NCBI GenBank assembly: GCA_003024785.1
Contig: PUQB01000034.1
Coordinates: 872,883 to 936,882, forward strand
DNA length: 64,000 nt
Source of the DNA: Selaginella tamariscina
Taxonomy: Eukaryota > Streptophyta > Lycopodiopsida > Selaginellales > Selaginellaceae
Direction: 5' to 3'
The notes under the pieces are model-generated. The model did not search any database and was not told the origin of the DNA. It was given only the letters and a program-made list of their open reading frames with translations. A program made the position numbers and the translations under genes. Positions 36,851 through 49,034 of this stretch are shown piece by piece; within the stretch, counting starts at the first letter, position 1, and every line of letters starts with the position of its first letter.

Positions 36851-38427
36851 GTAGGGCATTGCAAGGCCCTGAAAACAACTATTGTGCTTCAGATCTTGAG
36901 TGCTTAGCTGCAGTGTGGGCTTTTGAGCGTCTTCATGTATATCTCCATGGATCTCATACGCTTTTGGAGTGTGATCATGCAGCTGTTTCTGCCTTATTGA
37001 AGAATAAGAAGTTGCTTGGACGATCTGCCAGATGGGCACTTCGGCTCCAAATGTATGACTTTGAGGTCAAACATCGTCCCGGGGATAGTATGGTGGATGC
37101 TGATGCTCTTTCTAGGGCTCCTTGTGCAGTTATGGCCAATCAATTGGATCTTACAATTCCATCTCTTGCAGAGGTCTCAAGGGCTCAGGAAACAGATGCT
37201 TGGATTCAACCTATTCGTTTGGCACTAACCAATCCTTCTCAACCATCCAACTCTCGTTTTTCTTCATTTGTGGCACAATTTCGCATACATGACGGTGTGG
37301 TTTATTTTATTGGCACAGATGTTACAACTTCACTACGTTTGGCAATTCCAACCACTTTTGTTCCTAGGTATCTTGCAGCATATCATGATTCACCACTTTC
37401 TGGCGGACATTTTGGTTATCGAAGAACTTTGGACAGCTTACAACGTTCTTTTTACTGGCCGAATATGCGACAAGATGTGATCCAGTACGTACGAAGTTGT
37501 TCATTGTGTCAGACTCGGAACTCCTCACGATCAACTGGTGCTTTAGAGTCTATACAGGTGGAACGGCCATTTGAACTTGTTGCATGGGATTTAATTGGTC
37601 CTTTTCCACCTTCAGCTGCAGGCAACCGATATGTTGTGGTTTTAACAGATTATTTGACACGTTGGGTGGAGGTTGGAGCTTTACCAGATGCCACGGCCCA
37701 TAGTGTTGCTGATTTTCTACTCACTCGGGTAATTTTGCGCCATTCATGTCCAGAACGGATTTTATCAGATAATGGACCTGCCTTTATTGCTGAAGTTTTG
37801 AAGGTTTTGACTTCACGGATGGGAATTCAACAATCTTTCACATCTCCCTTTCATCCACAAACAGATGGATTAGTCGAGCGTTTGAATCGGACTTTTAAAG
37901 GTATGATTTCTAAGTATGTAAATCCTACTCAGAATGATTGGGATTGGTATTTGCGATACTTAGAATTTGCATACAACACTGGCATTCAAAGTTCCATTGG
38001 CATGTCTCCATTCAAAGCATTGTATGGGCGAGACCCTCGAATGCCTCCAGAAGTTGGTTTGGCTTCTCACAAACCTAAGTATGCTGAAGCTCGATATTGG
38101 GCGACTTACTTAGATCGAGCTCTTCCTTTATTGCATGCTACCTCAGCAGAACATTTAGGTCGGGCACAAGTTCAACAACAACAGGATTATAATTCTCGTC
38201 ATCGGCCACCTCCTCAGTTTGCTATTGGTGACCTTGTTCTTGTACATTTTCCGGAACTTCATCAAAAAGGACTCACTCCAGGTTTCTTGCGGAAATGGCT
38301 CGGTCCTTATAAGATTCTTCGTCAAGTTGGCCCTCAAGTTTACCATGTGCAAGATGTTGAGTCTCGAGAAGCACCTTTGGTTGCTCACGTTTTACGACTG
38401 AAGAAGTTTTTCTTACGAGGGGGATAA
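36847..38427 (+). CDS. RNase H C-terminus and integrase of the short-LTR element, intact frame
   Basis: 526 codons, open to the stop next to the polypurine tract. RNase H: YCASDLECLAAVWAFERLHVYLHG and ECDHAAVSALL, then ADALSRAP. Integrase zinc domain: HDSPLSGGHFGYRRT and CSLCQTR. DDE core: VAWDLIGPFPP, RILSDNGPAFIAEV and FHPQTDGLVERLNRTFKG give the two Asp and the Glu. The tail (FAIGDLVLVHFPELHQ, WLGPYKILRQVG) is the usual C-terminal domain. No chromodomain. It is part of the Pol polyprotein, not a separate gene. Confidence 0.9.
   Translation: MSRALQGPENNYCASDLECLAAVWAFERLHVYLHGSHTLLECDHAAVSALLKNKKLLGRSARWALRLQMYDFEVKHRPGDSMVDADALSRAPCAVMANQLDLTIPSLAEVSRAQETDAWIQPIRLALTNPSQPSNSRFSSFVAQFRIHDGVVYFIGTDVTTSLRLAIPTTFVPRYLAAYHDSPLSGGHFGYRRTLDSLQRSFYWPNMRQDVIQYVRSCSLCQTRNSSRSTGALESIQVERPFELVAWDLIGPFPPSAAGNRYVVVLTDYLTRWVEVGALPDATAHSVADFLLTRVILRHSCPERILSDNGPAFIAEVLKVLTSRMGIQQSFTSPFHPQTDGLVERLNRTFKGMISKYVNPTQNDWDWYLRYLEFAYNTGIQSSIGMSPFKALYGRDPRMPPEVGLASHKPKYAEARYWATYLDRALPLLHATSAEHLGRAQVQQQQDYNSRHRPPPQFAIGDLVLVHFPELHQKGLTPGFLRKWLGPYKILRQVGPQVYHVQDVESREAPLVAHVLRLKKFFLRGG
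38416..38427 (+). promoter_or_regulatory. Polypurine tract
   Basis: CGAGGGGGATAA directly before the right LTR, the usual plus-strand priming site. It overlaps the end of the integrase frame. Confidence 0.8.
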
Positions 38428-38633
38428 TGTAAGGTAATTACCATGGTATATTCTAGAAGTTTCTAGAAGTTACTAGAGATATTTATGGTCTGGCTAAATC
38501 CTTGATAGGATAGTCCAAATATAGCTAGAATATACCTTTTCCTTTGTATATATAAACCTGACCTTGAATACAAAGGATATCTGAGTTTTCTGTCTTTTCG
38601 TATATTTACTGTGTTGTGTCTCGGGTTCTCACA
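38428..38633 (+). repeat. Right LTR of the short-LTR element
   Basis: Matches 33936-34138 with a handful of substitutions and one- or two-base indels. Confidence 0.92.
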
Positions 38634-40084
38634 GTTTGTTTTTTATATAATTTATTTATTTAATTAAGTTGTTTATTGATTTTAATTGTACTTAATAAAA
38701 ACTTTAAATTCATTAATTAAATTAAAAATAATAAACATTAAATCTTTTTATTTTCACTTGTCTCTTTCTTCCAAATTTTTCACTTATCTTTCTAATCCTT
38801 GCAATAACTATTGCAATAACTATATGAGTATGTATATAATATATGTAATATTTTATATAATATACATATAATATATATAACAAGGAACAATAATCCCTAC
38901 AATAACTATATGAGAATGTATTCTATTGCTTAACTAAGGAGACTACCATATATGTTGGAGTATACATGAAAACATGAATAAACCTGATTTTTATCTTCTG
39001 CATTAGTTTGCACACATCTTGCATATGACAACCATCTTACTCTGAAGGTGTATCCATGGACAGCAAAACGTGTGAGCAGCAATGTACATAGTAATATCTC
39101 ACTAAACAAGTTTTGTATTCTTGTGAAGACACAGAACAGGAAATAAGAAAAGACATATACGCTAAACGTACCATAAGAAACACGTCTCATGGCAAGTACT
39201 CAAATGTCACTCTTGTACATCAATCCATATAGCCATGGCCATGTACATACCACTGGAGAACCATACACCATGCAGATTTCGGTTATATAACAGTTCCATG
39301 TTAAGATTTAAATCATGCATCTATTACAGAGCATAGTATCTTGCACATATACATACACACAACTACACATACATAGAAATCTGTAATGTATAACATGAAT
39401 CCACATCAAATTGAAATACATACATTTAGTAGTGGCCACCATTGATATTGCACAGCCCATATCTTTGGGGAGCTAAACCCCATGCCGCCGGATCTGTAGA
39501 GCATGCTCTGCCGCTTCACAGAAGAACCCTAAAGCATATTCTAGGATCCTCGTTTAGGTTTAGCTTACGTGTATTACATGTAATATTTTATATAAATATT
39601 TTATAAAGAAGACACAATAACCGTATAATGTATGTATATATTAAGAGTGTGTAGAGAGGGACAAAGAGAGATGAATTTATGCATGCACACATGCTTTTAT
39701 ATATATATATATTATATATACACACACACGTGTTTACCTTCAAACATGCTCATGTCTATGCACATAGTCACAAATTTTCTCACTTCCTACGTGTTAGACA
39801 TGTGCACAACATATACATGTGAAAGGGGCTTTAGGGAATACATAAGCCAAGTTAAATTGATTAAAGTATGCGACTTAGATTACTCCTTTTAATTAGCTAT
39901 CAGAATTACATGAATATGCTATTAGCTTCAATTTTATGTATGAAAATGTGGACATGTTTATGGGTAGAAACTCATGAAATATGATCCGTTTGTAGATATA
40001 TGATATAAACCACTTAATCCATATTATAAACCTGTATGATAAATCAACCCCATGTGCCCTTTACATACATATACGTGATGTAAT

Positions 40085-40285
40085 TTATGCTTAGGCAAGG
40101 GTAATAAGGTGATTTTAAATATATACACTTATACTGCATATATACAAGATACATTTTATATATCTGTATATATATATATATAAACAACACAGCTTTAAGT
40201 ATCACACAGAGGAATTATGTTAGGTAAAGGTAAATAAGGTGATTTATATAAATACACTTATTCTACATATACACAAGAGACATTA
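40085..40285. repeat. Diverged tandem duplication, period about 125 bp
   Basis: TTAGGCAAGGGTAATAAGGTGATTT-type sequence with TACACTTAT and ACAAGATACATT at 40090-40160 recurs at 40215-40280 with changes. Confidence 0.65.
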
Positions 40286-40636
40286 CACACACGCGCGTGC
40301 GCGTATGGAATATGAGTGCATAAGTATAATAGAGTACTAGGTAGCTTTTTTAAGCCAAATTATATATTGATATTATATGCCAGCATTCCGGACTATTTTA
40401 CATATGAAGATGTGTATGTGTGCGTGATTTGGTCTGTACTTACAAATGCATTCATGCAGGATTCATAGCATATAAATGTATATATAAATATAATAATGAT
40501 AATGACCCAATATAATGCACTCTCTCCCCCAAACAATACATCGGTTGAAGCATATGTGGTTTTGGAGGATGTATAAGGAAGGTTTATAATATGGAAGAAG
40601 TGGTTTATACCACTATATAACCAACCCCATACATAT

Positions 40637-40643
40637 ATATATA

Positions 40644-40675
<32 letters not shown>

Positions 40676-40860
40676 GAGAGAGGAGAGAGAGAGAGGAGGA
40701 GAGAGATGGGGAGGGGGAGAGAGAGATTTTGAGATTGTATATTAGATATGCCATATACACATGCACGCACACATCCCTTGTATTTATTATCAAACATTTA
40801 TCACACACACACACACACCACACACACACACATATATATATATATATAATATATATATCA
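40637..40860. repeat. Compound microsatellite (TA, GA, CA, TA)
   Basis: TA run, then GA run of about 70 bases with interruptions, then after 70 bases a CA run and another TA run. Confidence 0.9.
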
Positions 40861-41460
40861 CCTACACACGCTCGTATATATAACCAACCACACACAAAAT
40901 ACGATGCATTTTTTGCAATTAGAATATTAAATCATTAAACCACATTATAAAACTCAGAGACAAAAAACCAAACATGGGCACCACATATACACATCCACGG
41001 GCACACACATGCACATATATGGAATTAAACATTCATAGGCACACCATTTCAATTGATTACAGAATTTATAATGCATCTCTCCTCTTTTGTCTCTCACACA
41101 CACATACCATATAAGTTAAACATATTATGTAATTCAAATAAAATATCTTTTGTTAAAGCCATAGTTGTCTAGTTTGCATAAGGATGTACGTGTGTCTATA
41201 ATATAATATACAGGTGTGTGTTCCTAATATAATTCAAAACTAAAATATATTTTATTATGATATATTAAATTAAATAATTCTTTTCTTTTATCCTTATTTA
41301 CAAAGTAGAAAAACTATCCCTAGTTTAGTTATAGAGTATAATTTACTATCAAACTAATATGCCATGGTGAAATAAAAACATAATCTAAATAAGAAAGTAA
41401 ATAAAATATATTTTCACTGTATTTAACGAATTATAACATAATTTTATACATGTTACAAAC

Positions 41461-44400
41461 CCAAAAATCAACCCTTGTTCTTGGACCCTTAGTGCTTCCC
41501 CTAGTATGTTAGTCAAAAAATTTCTACCCTAGTTTTATAAAATTAGGCATGGTTTTTTGCTTTGTTTATTACATTTTCCGATGGATAATGTTAGCAATTA
41601 GAAAACTAACAAAACTAACAGATCACTCTATGCAGAGTTAGCCAAAAATTCACATAATTTTGCTTACCCCCCTTTCATTATGCGAAAGTCACTTATAGAC
41701 CTTTTGCACGTCTGCAAAGTTTGTCACCCGACATAGCTAACACAATTGTTAATTTCTTTACTTAACTAGAATTTATTTTGGAGGCTTCTAGTTAGTGTTG
41801 CTGCTGGCCTTTAAGTTAACAAGAAATAAAGACTCACTTTATTTTTGAATAATAATTGTTATTGACAACCTTGTTGACTTAGCACACCACAAGCACTTTG
41901 AATTCATTCAAATGCTTAAACTTTCGCCTTTCTTAGATTTTCCAATGGTTTCACATCTTCACATGTTATGGTATTATAACCTCACATTTTTACATCCCTC
42001 AATGTTTCTCATTACCCCTTACATAAGGGTCTACTACTATACCTATCCATTGTTAGTATATAGTTACGCCAGATAAGTATGAGACTTTTATCGGAATCAA
42101 GCTCGTTTCTAATACAAGAGTATTATTTGCAGAACCTTATTCTTTGTAAACATGTCAATTTGGCTATAGGCAATCTTAAATAAGCATCAACTTAAAATTA
42201 GCCTATCCACTTGATGTGTCATTGACATAACTTCATTCCCAATAGAAATCAAATTCAAATCAAATCTACGATCAAGTGTCATAGCACTAATATTCATTTT
42301 TCATAATCGACGTTATACTCTTTAATAACACTAACCAATTCAGGAACAAATATAGCTAACATACCTTTCTATCAACTTAATATGGAAACCAAAAAACTCA
42401 ACTTATATCTAGTGCCTCAATTGGCGATCTCTGAATATCACAAGTATCAATTAACCTGTTCTTATTGTACTTGTTCTCTAAAGAACACAACAATTAGGTG
42501 CATTCAATAATTCTTAACTCCTTATCTCACTAAGTTCAAAAATATCAAATTTCAAAACTTAATTGCTATGATAAGAGTCTCCCTAAACTAGTAATACTAC
42601 ATGCCTTCGTAACATTATAGTCATTTCCAACGATTATATAAATGTTTTTCAACACAATACTGAAGTATAACATGTCTACTAATTCGAGTAATTAGTGTTT
42701 TGACAAGCAACTTTTAAACTAATCTTATTCCATAAACAGTTGCAATTTCAATATTGATATTCTCAAGCTGATAACAATCACCTAAAATTTAAATCCCGAG
42801 TTTTCTTACTAAGTTGTTATATTAGCGGATATGACTTTACAATTGTATTAATTTATTGAATGCAAGAACTATAATATGGACATAGTCTTAATTTAAATGA
42901 ACCAAACTTCAGTTTTGAGATGAAATATAATGTTACTTCAGTATTCCGAAACCATTCAAAGACTAAAGGGAATTATGAATTATCTGCTTGAGTCTTTATA
43001 TTTCATGATTATGGCCACCTCATATAATCATAACCAAGTCTGAATATTAAGCACTTTAAACTCAATATTCAAGAGATATTATTCCATACTTTGCCAAGTC
43101 ATTTATAAATAATCTTAGAAAGACACTTCCAAAGTGTAAAATATAAATATCTCAATAGATGAGGTGATAGAAAACCTCATAGTCTCGAAGCGGATATTGG
43201 ACCATATTCATAAATCACGATCATCAAGAAGGAACACCAGCTTCTTAAGTTAATTTAACAACTTTTCTTTACACTTATATGGAAGTTAAACCGAACTCAA
43301 AGAACACCATCAATCCTTGAGATAAAATCAACAATTAACCAGGAACACCATCAACCTTGAGATAAAACCAACAACTAACCCAAAGAACACCATAAACCTT
43401 GAGTCAAGAAAAGTTCTATTTTTCCTATATTTCAGAGGTATGAAGATACATACTTTCTATGTTCTCTAAGTGCCACATTTGCAACCATGATGTAGAGTCA
43501 AAAAACCAACTTTTTCGAATAACCATATTTGACTTTTAAAATGAAATTAATATTGAAAACCAATACCAACTTTTAACTCTCACCGAATACTCACTCTTTA
43601 AGAAGGTACATGCACTTAAACCTTTAAAATGTATCTGACTAACATTAACAACACCAAACATAACTTATCAAACTTAACAAGTTTCCTTACTTAGTTAATA
43701 AGTTGAGTGGAGAACCTTTTACTGATGCTCTTTTTAATTAAAGAATCACCCTTTTGTTCAAGAGCTTATCTCCATATTGTAAACAATGTTATAGATTTTT
43801 AAGCTTAAAGAGTTAACAATGAAAATGCACAGGTGTGTGTTGAACGCTTTCACTATATAAGTCCTTCATTACTCAATAAATTGAAAATAGTTTCTAATAT
43901 TTTGATGCCATCTACCCCAAAACTGTACCGACAAGAATGAGAAGTCCTTAAGCTATTATCCCCAAGTCTCTCTCATGATCTATATGAGATACAACTTTAA
44001 AATGAGTTAGCCAAGTTAACCAACTTGAACACAGAGTGCATGCTTACAATTAATTAAGGTTTTATAATATACTTTGCTCAAGGGACTTGAACTTAATAAA
44101 CCATTCTACCTAATGTTACTTGTAGCTAATGTCATTAAAATATTGCAAACATTGAACAATACTTTGATTATATTGGATCTTCGAACCAACTGCTTAACAT
44201 ATTCATTATATGTTAATATTTGACTTTTCATCGTATCATAAGTTCAACATCATAGCCTTCTTCTTGAGTTACACTCTTGAAGATATGCGCTATAATGAGA
44301 GCACTTTCTGTTAGAATGGTTTTCTTATGTTTGAATATGTTCCTTTTTATAAAGTCAAAGACGCACATTTGAACATAAGTCTTTCCCCACTTGATGTGTT

Positions 44401-44806
44401 ATCCCAATTTCATACACCTTAAAGAAAAAGAAAAAACTCAATAATGTGCAAACTTAGCATATCACATGACTCACTTCACAAGACTTAGTTTGTAAGCTAG
44501 AACAAACTAACATGCCACGTCTTGTGGAAGTATATGGTAAAATAACATGGACAAACCATAAGGTAAAGTAGCCTAACAAACAACTTGAAAGTTCCCTTTC
44601 AAGTGCTACTTTTGACATTAGAGTCCATCACCCACACCCACTTATTAAATAGATGTTCTCTAAAAAGTTATAAATTTTAAGACCAACTCTTTACGCAAAA
44701 TTCAAATGTGTTATTTAAAAGTGATAGAGTACTTCAAGAATTTAAAACTAATTAAACCCTGAAACACACTACAACTTTAGGCAATCCTATTAATTACAAA
44801 GAATAG
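41461..44806. other. Long stretch without recognisable gene, probably old retroelement remains
   Basis: About 3.3 kb of AT-rich sequence without long frames. The part next to 44807 (around 44755-44800) resembles the chromovirus leader near 20765-20815, so at least the right end is the decayed interior of a minus-strand element. The rest is not assignable by eye. Confidence 0.5.
43299..43403. repeat. Minisatellite, about 41-bp unit, 2.5 copies
   Basis: The unit includes AGAACACCATCAA, CCTTGAGATAAAA and CAACAATTAACC; three starts at about 43300, 43342 and 43383. Confidence 0.8.
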
Positions 44807-44818
44807 GCTTTGATACCA
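44807..44818 (-). promoter_or_regulatory. Primer binding site of an old minus-strand element
   Basis: Minus strand TGGTATCAAAGC, one base from the Met-type site, two bases before an LTR end. Confidence 0.7.
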
Positions 44819-44820
44819 AT

Positions 44821-45162
44821 TGTCAGAGTTTTAACCCAAAGGGTCAACATGTGGCTGCCAAGTGGCCTTCTGGCATCATCACCCTGTGTGAGCAACGCTA
44901 AGTCTTTCAAGATGACCCAAGAGTTTAACTCAGATGTCTAATTTAAGTAGAAGACTAAAAGTCCTACCCTAAGTCCCCTAGAATGATTATCCTTCAAACC
45001 TTAAAGGACAACCCGAGTAAACTTTAGGATCCTTTCCCAGTAGACCTAGACAAGCTCATGCCCTAACCTCATCAAGGAGACATGTCTCACACATACCCTT
45101 ATGACAAAGCTAAGACATCGTCACTTACCCCTTGAGAAATCACCCTCATCTGGAAGTACAAT
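44821..45162 (-). repeat. LTR fragment interrupted by the GC-rich element
   Basis: Starts TGTCAGAGTTTTAACC and matches 31882-32220 over its whole length, then stops where the inverted GC-rich LTR begins at 45163. The continuation of the LTR is not found beyond 49.6 kb. Confidence 0.75.
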
Positions 45163-45822
45163 TAGTCATTGGGGACTCCGCAAGTCAGATGTGGGGTGAC
45201 TTACATAGCCTTGGTGATCGCAAGGGTGCTGTTGCCAATGCCCAAGCCCAGGGGTTCACATCAGTTGACTCGAGCTTACCTTGGGAGGTGTAGTAATGTG
45301 TGGTGATGGCCTTTACTCATACGCCACAAGGGTTTGTGGGCGAATGAGGAGGAGTTTTTGTAGGGCAAAGTTTTTGCCTCCTCGAGAGTATACAACTCGG
45401 GAAGAAGAGGAGAGGAAGATTTGGCAGGAGACACCGAAGATAAGGACTAGATCTAGATATACAAGAGGGCCTGTCTCCAAGAGATTGTGGAGCCAATGAC
45501 AAAGAAAAGACGAACTAGAAGGACCCTGACCCACTATCTACCTTCCTGCTTATATAGTGGGTTGGCTCGTGCTCGACCCTAGGTCCAGGTGGCGCTCCCC
45601 TATTGGTATGCTGCCATGTGACCAAGTCCTGTCCTATGACATTCATGTGCCTCCCTTGCACGTGTTGTCCCATGTATCGTGGTAGCTGGTCCGAACGATC
45701 GGATCCAGCTTGCTACCATTGTTGTTGATTAGTACCTATTGTACCCTTCTTGCCTAGCCGCTCATCACCGCCACTCGACCGTGCCAGCTAGCAATTTGAC
45801 GGTGGTCACCCACCCTCAACTA
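45163..45822 (-). repeat. 3' LTR of the inverted GC-rich element
   Basis: Aligns inverted with 26888-27574: near 45163 TAGTCATTGGGGACTCC against the LTR end, the TATA box at 45549-45556, and the LTR start complement near 45800-45822. Divergence is clearly higher than between the two LTRs of the plus-strand copy. Confidence 0.8.
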
Positions 45823-48800
45823 GATGCCCGGACTTATATGTTGGCACATCCTTGGGCCATGCCCTCAATTGTTCTGACCTATAGCATATTGCTAGCGATA
45901 TATGAGGACTTTGCTCTCTACTGTCGTCAGCTTCAACTGCAAGGACGCGATGGTCACATCCTATATGCGGTAGTCCCGTGCAGCTTGGCTTCATACTCTG
46001 CCTCCTGTTGTTCCTAGACTTGCTTGAGTTGGGCCTCCATCTCTTGGGTTTGCTTACATGAGTGCTAAAACTCATGCTCCCTTGCTGCGAGCAGTTGGGA
46101 CTATCGCTGGACATGTTCTTTTGTGAGGGTGGTCCATGGTGGGTCCTAATGGGTCTTGGCCAAGATGCGCTCCTCCCTTCGTTTGGCAAAAATGTGGCAA
46201 TTGCCCTCAGCTCCCCCGATGCAGGTTCCTCTTGGTTGGTCGTGAGTGTGATCTTGACCTAAGCAAGTCGGGTGATGTGATGGTGCAATTCCTTCCTGAC
46301 AACTACCAACTCTACTCGAGCTTCCCTGATCTCCTTCTCCCATTGTTCAATCATTGTCCCAAGTTCATGGTTGTGCCGCTCTTTCTTTGCTAGGGCCTAG
46401 TCACGGGCATGCTTGAGGAGGTCGTGGAGTCTTTGGAGGCTATTGTACTCACCTTCTAGCCTACCAAGGTTCGCTGCTAGTATGTTCTAGATCTCAGCTT
46501 TGTCCTTTCTGCTCCTCTCTACTTCCTCAGGCAGTTGGGTTCCCTGGAGGAGCAGTTCCCTAAACTTTTTGGCGTCCTCTTGCATGACTTGTTGTTGTTC
46601 TATAAGCCTGGCTATTATTTTATATGTTCCTTAGCCACACTCACAAGGTTGAGGTTGCTATATATTTGCTACTACTTCCCTTTGTTGGTCAAAGGCTTTT
46701 GTGAGTTTGAGATGCGCCGATGAGGCCCACTGTCTGTCAATATGGAATTGCTTGTAGGCCTCCTCTGATCCTTCCTCAAACTTGCTCCATGTACCCCCCA
46801 GTCATCTAGTTGTGCTGGTTCGGCAGGCTGTCTAGCCCTCTCTAGTGTTGAGTTCTATGGTAACATGGGTCCTACTACTAAGGGAACCACCCGTATGGGT
46901 TCCATTGTCCAAGGCCTCCCCTCTATTCTATGGGGCTCTCAACCCATGGGTTGTTCCTACTCAGGAGGGGTATTGTCTCTTACTCATTTCCCCAACGACT
47001 CTGAGGGTTTCAGCTGCACCCCCTAGTTAACTTGACTCGTTCTGGCCTATTCATCCTCCCCCATATCCCCTCTTGTACCGGCCCAGAGCTGTGCTAGTAA
47101 CAAAGTTGTAGCTCGGCCAATCAGACCAGAGGTCATGATGCTGATATGTCCAGTCGTGCAAAATTCCCACTTGGACCTGAGCCTAATTCCATATAACCCA
47201 CGGGTTAATGCCGAAACTAGGTATCAATCTACCCAATTCATTGTGACTCCCTCCAGGCTCTGCAGAGGCCGTTCGCTAGTTGCGTGGTGATTTGTCTCTT
47301 TGTTCTTTCGGTGAACATGAAGGCTACAAGTGCTACGAACTTGGTCCCTTCTTCCCTTCCCTATATGCCTTTCTCTGGTCGTAACGTCTCGTCCTCTCTG
47401 GTCTGTGGCTTAGCCGCCGATAGTTCTTCTACTGTGAGGCAATCCACCAATAGTCAAAATATTGCTGCCAACTTGTTGAACCCTATGTGGAAGGTTGTGC
47501 TACCCCCTAAGCCAAACTGAATTCCTACTTGCTCGGTCTAGTCGGCTACCACATGTGCAAACTTGATAAACTGTCTGACTCTCTCGGCAAATCTTGGGTT
47601 CTCCACTTCTCTCCACATAAGGTCAAAGAACTCAAGCAGGCGCATCTATCTCCTCACCTTCCGAACGTCGGGCACTCAATCAGCTCCTTGAATCTAAAGT
47701 ACCTAGCTACAATAAGCTCTGTCGTCCTTTCCTGGCCTCCATAGGACATGCGAATCTACCATTGGCCTATGTCGTCATGGTAATCGAGAGCTTGCACAGT
47801 ACATCTCCTTTCCCATGCACATCCGACATGGCAGTCGTCATTATGTGACTAGCACAACTATCCATATGCCTTGATTTGCAATGATGACACCGCCCAACCA
47901 TCATTGCCTTGGAATATGTGCCTCACACGTGTGGTCCACACCACGTGACCCTGTGAGCTGGCCACACGTGTGGTTGAAGGTTGCACTGCTCCCCTGACGT
48001 GCTTCCTTGGGGTTTCCCTATTGTGGTAGCTACTTCGTTCTGTGCTATGTTTGCATGGATGTCTGGCTCGAGGTGACTCCTAATGGTTATTTGTTGCAGT
48101 GATTGTCCTAACTGCAAGGCCCTCTTGGTTACGTCCTCCCCCTTCGAGGTCTCCCACCACCAGCCCTATGCACACCATACCTAGGACTTTGGTGGGGATA
48201 TCCCTGTTGAGGGTCTTCCCTCCCTGGCTTCCGACACTAGTCTCTGATTAGTTGTGGCTGGCCAAAGCATGGGTTGGAATGGGGCCATCGATGGCAGTTC
48301 GGTTTGCTACTAGCCTTGTGTCGACCTTGCTTCAATGGCATTCCTATCTAGCTGTGGTATGTCCCAATTGCTCCTCTAAACTTGCAAGGGTGGTTGGCGT
48401 TTTGGTCCATGTGCTCTCGTACCATGTTTGTATCGCCTTGTGCTTCAGGCGTTCCCTTGTGCTTCAGGCGTTCCTTGTGGTCCTACTGCCCGTGCAGCAG
48501 TGCCTTCCTTGGTGGGGGCCCTCTTGTTGTAGGCAGGGTGAACCTTGTGGACGGACGTGGATGCTTGCCACTCCATTGCCGGCCAGCCCCTTGTGCCCGC
48601 ATGGCCCTTGGTGTCCTAGCACTCGAAACTCCTATGGGGGTGCCCGGACTTGTTTTGCCAATATAGAAATCTAGCCCCTCCTAGTGTAGAATACTACCTA
48701 CTTGTGGTTCCAGTTGTGTTGCACCTTCGCCCCTGAGCCAAGGTGGTTAGCAAGTCGCTTCAGTGCGCATGTAAGAACAATGACATTTATCCAAAACTTG

Positions 48801-48827
48801 ACAACCTAGATCTCGACTTTACTGTTC

Positions 48828-49034
48828 TTAGGATGCCCTTAGCTGTTGCCTCGGCCTAGTTTGCATGAGTACATGGAAAGGGGCTGGCTCAGAGGTTGAC
48901 AACCCTAACTCTTGATGGAGTTTCATTGACATGATATTTATTGCTAATCCTCCATCTATGATTATGTTGCTAATTGTGTGGCCCGCTACTTGAACCGAGA
49001 TGGTGGGCACATTGTCCACACCATCTGGGCACAT
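48828..49034 (-). pseudogene. Aspartic-protease-like fragment (DGG variant)
   Basis: TISVQVAGHTISNIIIDGGLAINIMSMKLHQELGL has the strand-Asp-Gly-strand form of a retrotransposon protease, with IDGG in place of DTG, as in several plant Ty3/gypsy groups. Only the first half of the domain is readable. The frame has lost its context on both sides. Confidence 0.6.

Larger units (their letters stand above)
33936..38633 (+). mobile_element. Ty3/gypsy element with short LTRs, structurally complete
   Basis: Two short LTRs (203 and 206 bp) enclose gag, protease, RT, RNase H and integrase in that order. The bases GTTT flank both ends (33932-33935, 38634-38637), a likely target duplication of four, with a fifth base differing. 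A polypurine tract precedes the right LTR. The integrase ends at HVLRLKKFFLRGG without a chromodomain. The last 526-codon frame is intact, and frames before it are broken at only a few points, so this is the youngest autonomous-type element here. Confidence 0.93.
38638..41460. other. AT-rich intergenic DNA with microsatellites
   Basis: No supported gene. Contains TA, CA and GA runs (39700-39735, 40160-40185, 40637-40860) and a diverged doublet at 40085-40285. A less AT-rich patch at 39425-39560 has plant telo-box-like AACCCTAA but no coding sense I could follow. Confidence 0.6.

Noticed and set aside
39425..39560. GC-richer patch with AACCCTAA and GTTTAGGTTTAGC, looking like a gene leader
   Set aside because: No coding frame or splice partner could be connected on either strand.
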